Assembly: GCF_954871325.1 (NCBI RefSeq)
Contig: NC_088775.1
Span: 90,402,805-90,466,804 of the forward strand
Source: Gordionus sp. m RMFG-2023
Taxonomy: Eukaryota; Nematomorpha; Gordioida; Chordodea; Parachordodidae
Length of the DNA stretch: 64,000 bases
Reading direction: 5' to 3'
The stretch's first letter is position 1; every line of letters starts with the position of its first letter. Shown in pieces: positions 11,972 to 24,184 of this stretch. Both the position numbers and the translations under genes were made by a program. The notes beneath the pieces were generated by a model. That model saw only the letters and a list, made by a program, of their open reading frames with translations, searched no databases and was not told where the DNA came from.

Positions 11972-12235
11972 CATATAGAAATCTATTCAATATCTAAGAC
12001 TTAAGGAGTGACGTTATAGTTTTTATTTCATATATATATATATTTATATATGTATTCCTTGTTTATTGACTGAATAAAAGTGGTTGGAAGTACTAATCAG
12101 CCAGCATATAGAAATCTATTCAATATCTAAGACTTAAGGAGTGACGTTATAGTTTTTATTTCATATATATATATTTATATATGTATTCCTTGTTTATTGA
12201 CTGAATAAAAGTGGTTGGAAGTACTAGTCAGCCAT
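11972..12235. repeat. Tandem duplication of 133 bp
   Basis: Two almost identical direct units, each from 'catatagaaatctattcaat' to 'tggttggaagtacta' and 'tcagcca'. They differ mainly in the length of a TA run and one substitution, so the event is recent. Confidence 0.9.
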
Positions 12236-13132
12236 TACATATTGATTCACCGAAATATTCTGTGCTTCAATCATTTCCCTTTCAAACAGTTAAGTTACCT
12301 TTTTATTTTTTGAGGAAGAATTAATAATTAAACTTAAATGTTATCTTTTTTTCCCAACTTAAAACCATCTATCCCAAACAGGATTAAAACAACAAAGCAT
12401 AGTAATAAAGCAATACTTGATGGTTTATGGATGTTTTTCAGAAATTAGCGTTTTTCGATTGTTTGACACGCTTCACGCTTAAAACGTGACATCATTAGTT
12501 TTCAGTTTTGTTTGGAAGTTTCTCAAAATTGATTACTAAATATCCGCTCAAAGCAGATATTTAGATCGTTATGTTTTCCGATACTTAGCATGATGTCAAT
12601 TTTTAGAATTTTTCCCCAAGAGCTATTTTTTTTTTGAATATCAAATTGGCTATTAAAATAATGTACAATGAAACTAAACTGTGAAATAAAAATTTGAGGG
12701 GTAAATAAATGGTTCGACCAAGATTTTGTCGTAATATTTTATATATTTATATTGATTAATATGCTGATTAGGGTTACTACCCTCATAGACACCAATAAAG
12801 CGAGAAACCATTTCTGCCAATTGTTTAGCCAACTTTAACGGAGATGATATAAAGATGCTTAAATATTTTTAAATAGATATAAAAAAAAATAGCCACCCCA
12901 TAAAGTCAATTATATTTGTAATAATGATTTTTTTGAAGGCGAAATTCAGCCGAATGCCTAACAAATAAGAGCTGGGGGGGGGGGGACAGAACCACCAAAA
13001 TTTTTAAATACCCCTGCCCACCCTAGATAGATCTTGGCCAGATTTGTATCTTATTTTTAACATGACAGAATGATTATCGATTTCGATACTTATTAACTAA
13101 TTTCTATTAACACTATACATATTAGCGAGTAT

Positions 13133-13240
13133 CGGGCCTAGCTCTTCAACCCGACCTTACAATCGATTATATAAAAATAGACCAGGTCCGAAACCCATTT
13201 GGCCTTGGTACCTGGCCGGGTATTGATTTGCTGATCTCTA
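13133..13240. mobile_element. CCCG-rich short element (T5-like)
   Basis: Starts TAGCGAGTATCGGGCC and ends CCGGGTATTGATTTGCTGAT plus CTCTA, an inverted pair with GC-rich arms in an AT-rich background. The same element is at the same place in both younger Y units (30,567-30,718 and 33,902-34,054), so it inserted before Y was duplicated. The flanking octamers are only weakly alike. Confidence 0.6.
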
Positions 13241-13799
13241 TTATATTATTATTATTTAGGGTAAGTCTTTAGGCTGAGTCCTAATTATAGAAAGCGATTT
13301 TTAAGACCAAAAATTATAAGAATAAATGGCCCCCTTTTAAGTATACATTAAAGTTGTTGTCGCACCTTTATGTCTTTAATAAATAAATCTTCTAACTTTG
13401 CATCCTTCCTACTCAAAGAGGAGTGTGCCAGAGAATGAATTAAAGGGATATATACACTAAATCGAATACTTTTTTAGTGCTGTAAAGTAACGACAAAAAA
13501 GTAGCGTCGTTACCGACGACGTTACAATTTTTATAAGAAAACGCTAAACATTACCTAGTTACTTTATATTTTTTTTCCCTAAAAAAATTCCTAAAAAAAA
13601 TATTAACAAAAGAAAAACTATATAATTACTTTTATTACTTTTTTTAATTTTTAATATAAATAATTTAAGCCGTGTTTTTAATTCATACCAACCACCATTC
13701 CTTCATTTTTATATCAAATTCTCATTGTTAAATTTCAATCAAAATTCAAAATAAATGTTAATAGTGATATTATTATTCTATATTTATTTTAAGAATATT

Positions 13800-13990
13800 A
13801 TGTCCATAGTACTCACTTCTTCAGATGAAGATGATTTAACACTTCCCTGGTTACAATTTTAAAAATATTTTACAGCAATAAGGAGAATTAAGGATACCAA
13901 CTCTAAACTTTGTAAATGTAAATTATGTCTCAACGCAATTATTTTAACTGTAATTTCCAGCAGTTCAAACTTAAAAAAAAACATTTGAAG
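13800..13990 (+). pseudogene. BED zinc finger exon of a hAT transposase
   Basis: From the ATG at 13,800 the frame reads MSIVLTSSDEDDLTLPWLQF, then a stop, then continues in frame with KLCKCKLCLNAIILTVISSS and SNLKK. The CxxC pair and the SSSNLKKHLK helix are typical of BED fingers (C-x2-C-xn-H-x3-5-H/C). The final HLK is reached only by dropping one base from the A run at 13,972-13,981, so there is one in-frame stop and one homopolymer shift. A donor-like AAG before GTATAG follows. BED fingers bind transposon ends. This copy cannot be functional. Confidence 0.65.
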
Positions 13991-14429
13991 GTATAGATGA
14001 ATTAATTATAGCATTAATTTAAACATTATTCTAATAATAGAATAGTAATTTTTTTTCATAATATTTTGAAAAGCTTAATTAAAATATAATCAATTAAATT
14101 TATACAATAGTATAAGGCTGAGAACCAACATTAAAAACCCAATATTAACAAATTATTGGTATTGGTTCAAAATATTAAATTGAGTTTTTTTTAAAACAAT
14201 ATATCTTTTATTTCTAGTTTTAGTATTGCTATTGTTTTAACTTCAAATTGTTAATAAATTTAGTTCGCGAAAAGATCTTGATAAAGAGAAGGATTAATTC
14301 CTTTATTCAACACACATATTAGAATATTTTCTGATGAGAATCTATTAAACTTTTTTTCAAAATATAGATATTCCTTAAATAGTTTTAATAAATTCATCGA
14401 ATTAAAATCTTTAATTATTAAAATATAAT

Positions 14430-14513
14430 ACAACTCTCCCATCCTCTGCTGCACCAGTGTTTAGCACGGCGAAAGCTGTGCACAGCACTGAGCTCTCTTG
14501 TTTGTTTCTGATC
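14430..14513 (+). pseudogene. hAT transposase C-terminal (dimerisation) fragment
   Basis: The plus frame reads TTLPSSAAPVFSTAKAV followed by HSTELS. Compared with the family's usual LPSSAAVERLFSTAG core, the VERL part is shortened to P. It lies about 450 bp after the BED remnant in the same orientation, inside the same inverted termini, which supports both calls. Only about 28 codons are recognisable. Confidence 0.6.
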
Positions 14514-15016
14514 AAAATTTTGAAAATCAATTGTTGCTAAAAATCAAATAAATAAATTGTTACAAATAGGATGTTATCCTATATATAATTTTATTTATAT
14601 TATAATCATATAATATATATATATAATTTTTATTATATATTCTTTTTGTATATATAATCGGAAAAAAAATAGATATTTTTTTTGAATATGATATTTAATT
14701 TTTTTAAGTAACGAATTTTTTGAATAGCCGATAACGCGCGTTCCTTTTTGTAACGGTAACGCGTTCCTTTTTTCAGACATAACGAGTAACTGTAACGTGT
14801 TTATTTTTTGTAGTAATGTTTACAGCACTAATATTTTAAATGTAATAAATGTGCATAATTTTCAAGATGTTCTTATTTGGAACAGGAAAAGTAGTAATTC
14901 AAAAACATGACAGGCTTGTTGTAAGCGATATGGAGTGATAACTGTTGTAACTGTTGAAAAAAAGAGAAGAAATTAATTTAATATAATAGATCAAATGTCA
15001 GTTATTTTCTGACAGG

Positions 15017-15190
15017 GGAATTGTAAGGAGTCCTTTGTTGGAAACTCGGGATGAAGAGATTGGATTAATTGGAGAAAATGTCAGCGAGGAACTAAGAATG
15101 GACCTTTGGGAAATGAAGAATCGGATAATTATGATTTATATGATTTGTATATTTTTTTTGTTAATGTATAGAGATTTTTGGTGTTTCTAA
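15017..15190 (+). CDS. Exon-like open block, function unknown
   Basis: A 58-codon open frame without an ATG near its start reads GIVRSPLLETRDEEIGLIGE, then NVSEELRMDLWEMKNR, then a hydrophobic tail ending at a stop at 15,188-15,190. It is preceded by an acceptor-like 'ttattttctgacag' and followed by AATAAA at 15,193-15,198, as a terminal exon would be. Codon use is less AT-biased than its surroundings. It could be the last exon of a host gene, a retrocopy fragment, or part of a decayed DNA transposon. No family was recognised. The block just upstream (14,877-14,960) is shared, diverged, with 41,490-41,580 in copy C. Confidence 0.35.
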   Translation, partial: GIVRSPLLETRDEEIGLIGENVSEELRMDLWEMKNRIIMIYMICIFFLLMYRDFWCF

Positions 15191-15349
15191 TGAATAAATT
15201 TGAGTCGTCTTATTTTTATTATGAATTATGGTTTGTTTTAATTACAAATATAGTTTAAAAGAGAGGAACGTGGAAAAAATAATTGTATTGGTAAAAAAAT
15301 AAGGCGTGTAATTATATAAATATAAAGTTATAAAAGAATGAAAAAGCAT

Positions 15350-15506
<157 letters not shown>

Positions 15507-15974
15507 TGGGGTGATGTACAATCAATTAATATCACAATTTTCTATATAAACGGAATTGGTACTAAAAGTTACCAAAAGACAATAATTGTATTTTATAATA
15601 GTAATTTGAAATTTTTTTTTGTTTAAAAAAAAAACAAAATTTCATGGGTTTCTGATAATAAGGGGCCGCATAATTTTAAAGTTACGATTAACACATGTCC
15701 AAGGGAAAGAAGATTAGTTTAAAAAAAAAATTATTTGTTTTTATTTATTTTTACTAACTAACTATATCAACCGAATTGGAATTTGTGCAGAAATGAAGAT
15801 AGCATGCAATGAAGTCTCAAATTATGGATTTGCCTAAAAGACAAGGTGCAGAAAGTTAAACGAGAAGGAATAATTGTTAACCGCCATTTATATTAGCAGA
15901 AAAGTACATTAAAAATTACACAAAAAAACTAACATATTTTATAAACTTAGACGAATTACTGTGCATGCAGGGTT

Positions 15975-16082
15975 AACCCCTCATTATCATTTAGCGCGAA
16001 TTCTGGCCGGAGAATTTAATAGTATAGTGCATTTTTTTTTATAATTTGCCCTGAATTTGCGCCAACTACGAATGAGTGTTTT
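15975..16082. repeat. Short inverted repeat, possible small MITE
   Basis: The left arm 'tttagcgcgaattctggcc' pairs imperfectly with the complement of 'ccctgaatttgcgccaacta', about 105 bp end to end. Copy A lacks the outer part of the left arm at 3,945-3,960. Similar 'cagttggcgcgaattt' motifs occur at 9,141 and 21,656. Ends and class are unclear. Confidence 0.4.
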
Positions 16083-16596
16083 AGACAAACAAGCATGAAT
16101 GAGAAATGTTAGGATAAGAGGCCCGAGTAAATGATAAACAAATCAGAATGATAAAGATGTATTTGGATTAGCTAATCAGAATGATAAGATTGATCTAGAT
16201 CGATAAGGTAACATATTGGGAAATGATAAAAGTGTCAAATTTTTAAGGGATTTAGAATTAACACATGTGATGAAGATTAGAGCAGAGAGTGAATAAATCC
16301 AGAGAAATTGTTAGTAAATAGAATGATGCTAAGAAGAGTGAAATCAATAAAAGATTGTGGAACTTAATCATCTGAACTCGGGCTGGCTAGGCATAACATG
16401 CTAAATAGAAGAATGCTTGAAGGAATTAGTCTAATCATTTATAATGAAACTATTAGAAAATTTAAGTGCCATTAAATTTTCTTAAAATAGATAGTAAAAA
16501 AACGATACATCTGAAAACCTCTATGTATACCTTAAAAAAAGAAATGTCATCTAAAATCTTTAGGACATGGGCTTAAAAATTTTGATCCGTTTATAG

Positions 16597-16747
16597 CAGA
16601 GACCTGTAGACTCGGTTTTTTAAATTTACTCGAACCGGGCAGGGTTATATTTTAAAACCAAATATTTGAAATCGCCATTATTAGATGTAAAATGAAAAAT
16701 AAACGATATATATTTTTAAAAAATCCTGGCCGGGCCGTTAGTCTCTA
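16597..16747. mobile_element. hAT-type CCCG-rich short element, family T5
   Basis: Starts CAGAGACCTGTAGACTCGG and ends CCGTTAGTCTCTA, with GC-rich 'cgaaccgggcagggt' and 'ctggccgggccg' arms around an AT-rich core. It is flanked by perfect 8-bp duplications GTTTATAG (16,589-16,596 and 16,748-16,755). Copy A at 4,501-4,515 has the empty site 'ccgtttataagtaag'. This shows directly that the CCCG-rich family moves by hAT-like insertion and that it moved after the A/B duplication. Confidence 0.9.
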
Positions 16748-17529
16748 GTTTATAGTAAGACACTGGAAAGATTATATAAATCTAAAATATTTATTTTATT
16801 GACTGATTGACTTTTATGATATATTTTTAAAATAATTGACAATGATAAGAATTATTACCTATAGTTATTATTAAGCTACCAATTACTCCCACTGTATATT
16901 GAATTATAATAAACACCAATTAATATCATCCTAATTTATAATACGCATGTAGAAAAATAATTTGAAGCCTTCAGAAATTAAAATACCAGTGTGAACCTGG
17001 ACCTAAAAAATAAACCTATTTTAATTTTATTATTTTTTCTTTCAAAGTATTGAGTGATACACCTACTTTGTAAAATAAATATCTTTTGTAAGAGATGGCT
17101 CAGGCCAGATTAGTTATATTCATTAATTAATATTATATTATATACCTTAATTTGAACTCAAATCAATATTGGATAAGACAAAAAACCGTTACGAATTATA
17201 GCCTCGCAATGTGTTTTTTTGCTGATTTTAACCGAAAATATATTTCAGCATGCTTAGAATTCCAATCTTATTAAATTGCTTGCATTCAATTTTATTTATA
17301 ATTGATACACAAAAAAAAATCCCAATATAAATTATATTGAGTTCATTTGTAAAAAAAATTTTCTGAAATTTATAGGGAAATATTTTAAGACATGATGGAA
17401 TGTAAAATAGAAAATTTTTTTTAAATTTAAAAAAAAACGCTCTCAGGAAAAATAATTTAAAAATTGAAAGAAGTGATAAATACACGTTGAATCTGGCTTA
17501 ATTTATATAGGCTAATATCTACATTTGCA

Positions 17530-17930
17530 TTAATTAAAATATCTTTATATGAGGGAAGGAAAATTGAACTTCAGACAACCCGCTCAAAGGTTAACGAGTT
17601 GATAATTCACCAACACACACTCAAAGCAACCACGGGGTATATTTTTCGCAGAGATAATGTTTGGCAGGTCGGCTCTACGTTTGATCAGTAGAAATTATCC
17701 CAGGAGAGGAAAGAGCTTAAAACTATTTTTGAGAATAAATATGGTACAATGAATCGGAGCGTTATACCCACCGAAAATTTTATTGGGTTCCTATAAAGTT
17801 TTGGCTTTAGATCTAAAGAACATAAGGATTGCTGTAAATTACCGTATAGTTCGAGGTAGATATGATATTTTATATGAAAAATACAAGTGTAGAAAATACA
17901 AGTGTAGCTCAGAGCAGATTTTCTCATATG
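17530..17930 (+). pseudogene. Possible FLYWCH-type relic (copy B)
   Basis: Diverged duplicate of 4,925-5,290. Readable pieces are RSKEHKDCC and, in another frame, NYF, IWYNESERY and KFWL. The order of aromatic, W and cysteine-rich parts again recalls a FLYWCH finger, but stops and shifts occur throughout. The 95-residue minus-strand frame over this block is not conserved in copy A and was not taken as coding. Confidence 0.25.
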
Positions 17931-18790
17931 TATGAACACAAAATTTAACATGGGATTATCATGGAAAGTCATAATTTTTTTTTTATAATTTATATTAATT
18001 TATATAATGTATATATACTTTATACGAAATACAAAATATAAATCGAAAACTTAATAAATACAATATAACTTTTATATTTTACTTAGTGTTATTTCTGCTA
18101 AAATTTGAAAATAACAATATTAATTTATTAATTTTATATATCGATTTGGTATTTATTTTAAATTTATAAATGAGATAAAATTACATATTGGACAAGGATT
18201 TCGAAAAAAAAATAAATTAATTAATTTATATAAAAAAAAATGAGGGAATTAAGATAACCGGAAGGAGAATTGCGCCAAATTTATAAGGACTTGGGAATCT
18301 GAAAGATCTACCATTCCATTTCCTCAATCATTCGATTATATTAATTATTATCTCTCAAGATAAAATAATTCATTTTATTCAACTTGCTACACTTAAAAAA
18401 AAAATATGGTATTAGGGATAAAGTATGAATTTTTAATTAATTGGACAAAAAATGGCCGTTTCCCATCCGCGTGCGCAGTAGGAAATTTAACGACTAGGTT
18501 TAATTGGCCTTCCGTTTGACCCCGCGTATATTTGGAACGTAAATAAGATGAAGTTAAATATAAATGTTGAAAATAGAGATTCAAATATATATCTTAAACA
18601 AAAGAAATTCAAATGGGGGGGGGGGGGGGCTATTTTGAAATCGAATAATTTTTTGGTTTAGGTGAACATTAATCATTCAATTAGTAAATATATTGCAATT
18701 AAAGATCCGCCTCTTCTAATGAGAGAGAAAAAATAAAGGACAAGCTGTATTAGAGACTCTTATAAGCAGGTGATACTTGGTGATTTTGCA

Positions 18791-19073
<283 letters not shown>

Positions 19074-19734
19074 TTATACAGTGGGAAGGGAACCGAGAAA
19101 TAAGGTTGGGCATTATTGAGGATAATTTTCGCGATAATTTAAGATAGATTTGATAAAGTTAATGTTATAATAATTTGTTGGAACATGGTTGTCGTTTGCT
19201 GGAATAAAGATTATAATTTAAAATTTCCTCAAAATGAGTTAATATTGAATAACCTATATTCATGTTTATTATACCCATATTCAATGATCTATATTTTTGA
19301 GGTAGATGAAAGGAGGGTGAGGGGTCGAATAAACATGTTGGATTGGACAGGTTCCTTGATTATAGCTACAGTTAATGATACATTTAGTAGAAGCAAATAA
19401 ATCGTCATATGATATTTGCGAATGAAGTGGGGATTAGTTACCTATTTAAACCTTTTTTTTTTGGTTATTTATTTTTTCATCGAAATCCAATTTGATAAGT
19501 GATTGTCATGTTATTTATAATAAAATATTTTATACCTTTTTGGCCTCCTCCTATAAGACGCGAATTTATTATTTTTTTGAAATAAATTTGGTTTATAATC
19601 ACTTATCATAAAATTTTAATTACTTATCGCCAAATTTGAATATCTAATTGACACTTATATTTAAAAAATAATAATTAAGACATTTAATATTCCGTAGCAT
19701 GATTAAGAATGTCAAATGATGAGCTAATTGTCCC

Positions 19735-20040
19735 AGTTTACGTCACTTAAAAAATATTATTGCTATATTTTAGAGCAGCCGTCAATCAAAAATATTGCGT
19801 ATCGTTGATTGGTCTGGGCGGAAATTAAATAATTTATTTTTTCGAGGAATTTATTATTGGTTATGGAAAACATTATGGATCTTTATGATTATTGTTTTTT
19901 TTTTGATTACCGAAAAAAATCATAATAAAAGATATTATATTGAAAGTGTGAATTTTTCCATATTAAACTAAAACTTGAGTGAAATAAAAAGATACTTTTA
20001 AGATATTAATAATGTATTGATTTTTTTAAATTTTAAATAA
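19735..20040. promoter_or_regulatory. B-specific 300-bp insertion with promoter-like motifs
   Basis: Present in B between 'gatgagctaat' and 'aaagtaaactatc', absent from A (7,340-7,375). Within its first 90 bp are TTTACGTCACTT (CRE-like), GATTGG (inverted CCAAT) and GGGCGG (GC-box-like), plus the dyad CAATCA/TGATTG. Such a group is unusual in this AT-rich background. Without a gene nearby a promoter role is conjecture. It may simply be another mobile element whose ends I could not fix. Confidence 0.25.
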
Positions 20041-22117
20041 AGTAAACTATCTTATCATAAAGGAATAAATGTGAAAGTCCTGTATAAAAAAAATAGATAA
20101 GTTATAAACTGGAAAAATTTCAATCAAAGAATAGAAAACAATTCTTTTTCATAAAAAGTATTTTAAAAATTATTATTATTATTTATTATTATTTAATAAT
20201 GGAAATGAATTAATATATCTTAAAATCATTTTTTTAATTATTTTGATTTTTTGACATGTGTCAGAGATCAGGCTCATCTAACCCCATAAACATCTTAGCC
20301 CGACCTGCCCCGCTCAGCCAATTTTTTAGTGTTGTAAAAAAAACATATTTATTTATTTTTAAATTTTATTTCAAATGAAAATAAATTTATTATAATTGCA
20401 AAAATTAAATAAATAAACTACTATTTGTTACCACTTGGTCTATTTTCTTATACTTATATATGCGATTTTTTTTAAACATAATATTATATATATATATATA
20501 TTTCTTAAAATATTTATTTACCCAGCTTGACAGTGAGATTTTCGGATACCAATTCTTACACCATCCAAATTATATATAGTAAAATCATTTATTATATTTA
20601 GTTAATATATGTGTAGGGATTTATAGAATTTAGAAATTAGGCATCAAATGCCCGTTTTTATAACAAATTTAAAACACTTAAAAATCCTCTGTGGCAATGC
20701 TGTAAACCGTATTCCATAATGTATAGATTACCTCTGCAAGCTTCAGAAAATTTCGTCATAAATTTCTGTTAATTTCTTGTTATAAAATTTATATTTTAAA
20801 TAAATCGAATATAATAAAGAATTCAAATAAATTTAAGATAGTTAAAAAATATTAAAGTCTGATATCTTATTGAATTGGTAATCTATACATGTTGGAAGTT
20901 TGATTCCTATAAAGTCGAGTCATTTAAGTTTTTTAGGATTTGATCAGTAAAATCCCTAGATATTTGCTGTGTATATATTATATATATAGACAGATATAAT
21001 GTGTTTTTATAAAAATTTATTCAGTCCGATCCATAAATTTGAATCTTGAGGTGTGTATATATTTTTTTATATATATATTTTTATATTAAAAGATATTAAA
21101 TTCTTATAAAAATATAGAGAAGTTTGGGGTTTGTGAGGAGTAAAGCAAAATATTAATATAATACCTATAGCTTCGATGAAATAGTTTGTGTCATTTATGT
21201 AGCCTATAAATTAAAATAAGGAATTAAAGATATATATATATAAGTAAATTATTGTAATGGCGCTTACCATTAATAACATCTTTCACATATTCTTGTTATT
21301 ATTAAATTAAATATAATCATTTTAATTTAATAAATTAAAATATTTAAAAAATTTTTTTAAAAAAAAATTAAATGAAACCCGTTATGGTATAAACAATACT
21401 GCCATCTAGAATGAATATTGTTATCGAATAATTTTAAAAATTATAAATATATTATTTTTTTCTTGAAACTTAACTTTCTTTCACGCAAGTCATATTGACT
21501 TGAAGAAGAAGAAAAAAGGATTTTTAATAATAACATTTTTAAAAAAATAGCTTACTCGGTGTAGGCCTGCAAAAGATCATTTTACCTAAACAAAGATTTA
21601 TGATTTAACATATCGAGGTTTATTTTGATTTCTACCCTGCATAATCCTGCATTCACAGTTAGCGCGAATTTGAGACAAAGTATACAAAAAATACAGCATA
21701 TTTTGTATATAGCCATGAATTGTCATGAATAGCAATAAAAGCGCTCGCAAAATGTTAAGATAAACTTGTATAAAGGGAGCGGCGACACTCTTTTAAACGT
21801 TGTTAGAAATCTCTTTATTATATACGTTAATTAGAAAATACTCAGTTTATAAAAGCTATAACTAGCCTTAGCAGAAGGTCATGTTGATATATCTAAATCG
21901 CAATAATTTAGTTCTAGTACACAATATTTAATCGCATTTTAAGGGTAATTATAAAATAATCATATTTTAATTTAGCGTTTAGTCTCGCCAGAGGGATTTA
22001 TTTGTGCAAAGAAAGAGAGTTTAATCAATTGTTTTTTGCCCTTGTCTCCTTCGAAAATTTTGTTAATAAGCAAAATAAATATCATTATGTTCTTACAATA
22101 TATATATATATATATAC

Positions 22118-22279
22118 TTGAAGATTCTGCAACTGATGTAATGAAAAATAAAGGTGTAGAATATTTAAATATAATATTAACCGAAGGTGCATTAGAAGAT
22201 TATTCAAAGAATTACTTTTAATTCTACAGCTAAGTGCTATAATCAAAACTGATAATAATGTCAATAAATTCTTATTCAT
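22118..22279 (-). CDS. Exon-like ORF with signal-peptide-like start (copy B)
   Basis: The minus-strand ORF begins MNKNLLTLLSVLIIALS, followed by CRIKSNSLNNLLMHLRLIL. It is the counterpart of 10,299-10,442. The proposed 3' border is CTTCAA before GTATAT, in phase 0 after 54 codons. The run RIKSNSLNNLLMHLRLIL is identical in A and B although neighbouring DNA differs often. A cleavage site after the ALS or SC region would be expected for a secreted peptide. Downstream exons were not identified. A block conserved in all copies at 21,490-21,510 (complement begins TCAATATGACTTGCG after a polypyrimidine-AG) could be one, but gives a stop if joined in phase 0. Confidence 0.35.
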
Positions 22280-23352
22280 ATTTTAATCAAAGATAAAATT
22301 TAATTTTTTTCTAATATTTTTTTTCTTACAAAATAAAAAAATTAATACTTTTAACAATATATTTTTCAATTCTTTTTTTAGCAATTTATTTTGTTTTAAA
22401 GCAGTGGAAAGTTTGAAAGTTATATTATATCCTTGCTATAAAATAAAACGAAATTATTTATAGTAATTCGTTTAAATATTTTCTAAAATTTGTTAAGGTA
22501 AAAAGGTTTTACGTATTTTTTTTTTATCACTAATAACTTGGCTAAATTTTCTAATGCAAAAAGCAAAAATAAGTTAATTAAAATTATGTTTAGCTGGCTT
22601 TATAAGTTCAAACCTATAATATAATTTTTACCTTTATAATTTAATAATTTTTAAACCAGTTATTAAGAAAAGGTTTATTAAGTTCCAAGGGAAGGCAAAG
22701 AGTTCATGGATAACTATAATATTATTTAAAATTTTTTTTTAAATTTGAAAAAGTGGTTGATTAGGTTTGAAAAAATTATAATATTTTTTGTATGTATAAA
22801 CTTAGCGTCTCATAATGAATCCTATCATGGATTAAATGGGATTTTTAAGCCTGGCCTGAATTACAATTCCCATTCCTCATCCCATTTTCAAGTTCCTCCC
22901 TGATTTTTTTAAAATTTTTTAAACTTTATTTTTTTTTAACCCCAACCTGTGTAATTTTTATATTTTATGCTCGCCCGGAATTATTAAAATAATTTTAATG
23001 TATTTATTCGTGATTCCAACTGGATAACTGATATTCCTTGATTTACGATGATTCCATTTCACGCTCAATAATAAAAAAAAAAAAATTAACGCGGCCCGTC
23101 CGATCAAGAAAGACTCTATTTTGATTACGCAACCTTTACATGTTTTTTTTTTAAAATTTCAATTGTATTTACGCCTTTCATCTAACAAGCTATTATATCA
23201 AATAACTTTTCCACTAGAAGTCGAGCTTACCGAGGCTGATCGAAAAAAATTCCTCTAGCTAATTTCCTCCTAAAAAAAAAGAAAAAGGAAATAAATTTCC
23301 TGGTTCCAACAAAATATTGTCATTGATATTTTGTTTTATGTGCGATGAATAT

Positions 23353-23519
23353 TTAATGTTCATCCCCATCACAACTATCATCGGTAGAGATGTTGATGTT
23401 TCATCAGATTCATTTAAAAGTTCTCTGATGGTTTCAAATGTACGGTTTTTTATTATGGAGTAAGTGCATTGACTTTGTAAGGTTCCTCTGATAGGTATTT
23501 TAAGAATCGCAAGAGACAA
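23353..23519 (-). pseudogene. Acidic-tailed terminal exon, broken (copy B)
   Basis: On the minus strand the frame reads MSLAILKIPIRGTLQSQC, later TFETIRELLNESDETSTS. Two bases after that the frame changes: in the neighbouring frame the sequence continues TDDSCDGDEH and a stop (23,353-23,355). The duplicate at 26,747-26,935 has the same acidic end (TSTDESCEDES, stop) but its 2-bp shift is at a different place. This implies an intact ancestor ending in a Ser/Thr/Asp/Glu-rich tail. The family is unknown. Acidic tails occur in many transposase-derived and nuclear proteins. Confidence 0.4.
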
Positions 23520-24184
23520 GAATTTATTAAATTTTAATTTATGATAAATAAAAATAACAATGATAATAATCTGTTGATATTATATAATTGATCAATGAAT
23601 ATTTATAAATATTCAAACTTAACCTTGTTATGTAACATTTCAATTTAAAGTTTTTTTTATTTATTATTTTCTTAAGCGTTATTATACATGTCCATTTAAA
23701 TGATTAAGGGATTATGTTATATTATGGCCTTGTTATTATATTAATAAATAATATTTTATTTCATTTTATAATAATGTTTATTTTATAAATCAGTGGTTTA
23801 AGGCTTTACTTTAATTGGATATGTTATATGATGTTTTATTTTGAGTTTAAAAGTTAATTGTTTTAATCAGAGATGAGATTCGTGTATATATAATATATAT
23901 TATTTGAGAAATAGATTATCACATTAAATTTTTATACCATCGAATTTTACTTATTGTTAATTTTATATATTCTGTGTTGATATTAAATAGTTAATAACAT
24001 ACATTGTCAATCAATACAACCGATTTCCGAGTTCTTACATTATCAAGCACTAGTACGATCTACTACAAGCTATTTCTTCTTTATAAACAACCTCTAATTT
24101 TTATAGTCACTAGAGCGACAATGATAAATTTTAACCAAATAGTGTAGAAGTGTTAATAGATTTCAAATTTAGTGTACAACACGG

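Larger units (their letters stand above)
11590..13470. repeat. Unit Y, older copy
   Basis: The left part (11,600-11,690) matches 29,530-29,640, including 'ccaacaaattctgccagcca' versus 'ccaacaaattctaccaacca'. The right part (12,985-13,450) matches 30,420-30,900 and 33,755-34,270 ('accaccaaaatttttaaata', 'tgacagaatga', 'gagtatcgggcct'). The middle holds a polypyrimidine stretch (11,690-11,780) and a local tandem duplication. The first block ends with AAG before GTTAGT, like an exon donor, and reads KDYEFQQILPAIQNK on the plus strand. The counterpart at 29.6 kb reads KDQEIQQILPTIQS. This may be an old coding exon, but no function is recognised. Confidence 0.65.
13475..14830 (+). mobile_element. 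Degraded hAT transposon with transposase remnants
   Basis: The left end is TAGTGCTGTAAAGTAACGAC and the right end is the complement of TAGTGCTGTAAACATTACTAC. The matching termini begin with TAGTG like T1 and T2. Inside, in plus orientation, are a BED-type finger remnant (13,800-13,990) and a fragment of the C-terminal dimerisation region (14,430-14,513). At 1.36 kb it is far shorter than an autonomous hAT, so most of the catalytic region is gone. Flanking octamers TACTTTTT and ATATTTTA match at only 4 of 8. It may be a decayed relative of the element that once mobilised T1 and T2. That link is inferred from the ends only. Confidence 0.7.

Noticed and set aside
17685-17972. 95-residue minus-strand ORF
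   Set aside because: Not open in the A paralogue. The plus strand of the same block has a better, though broken, coding look.
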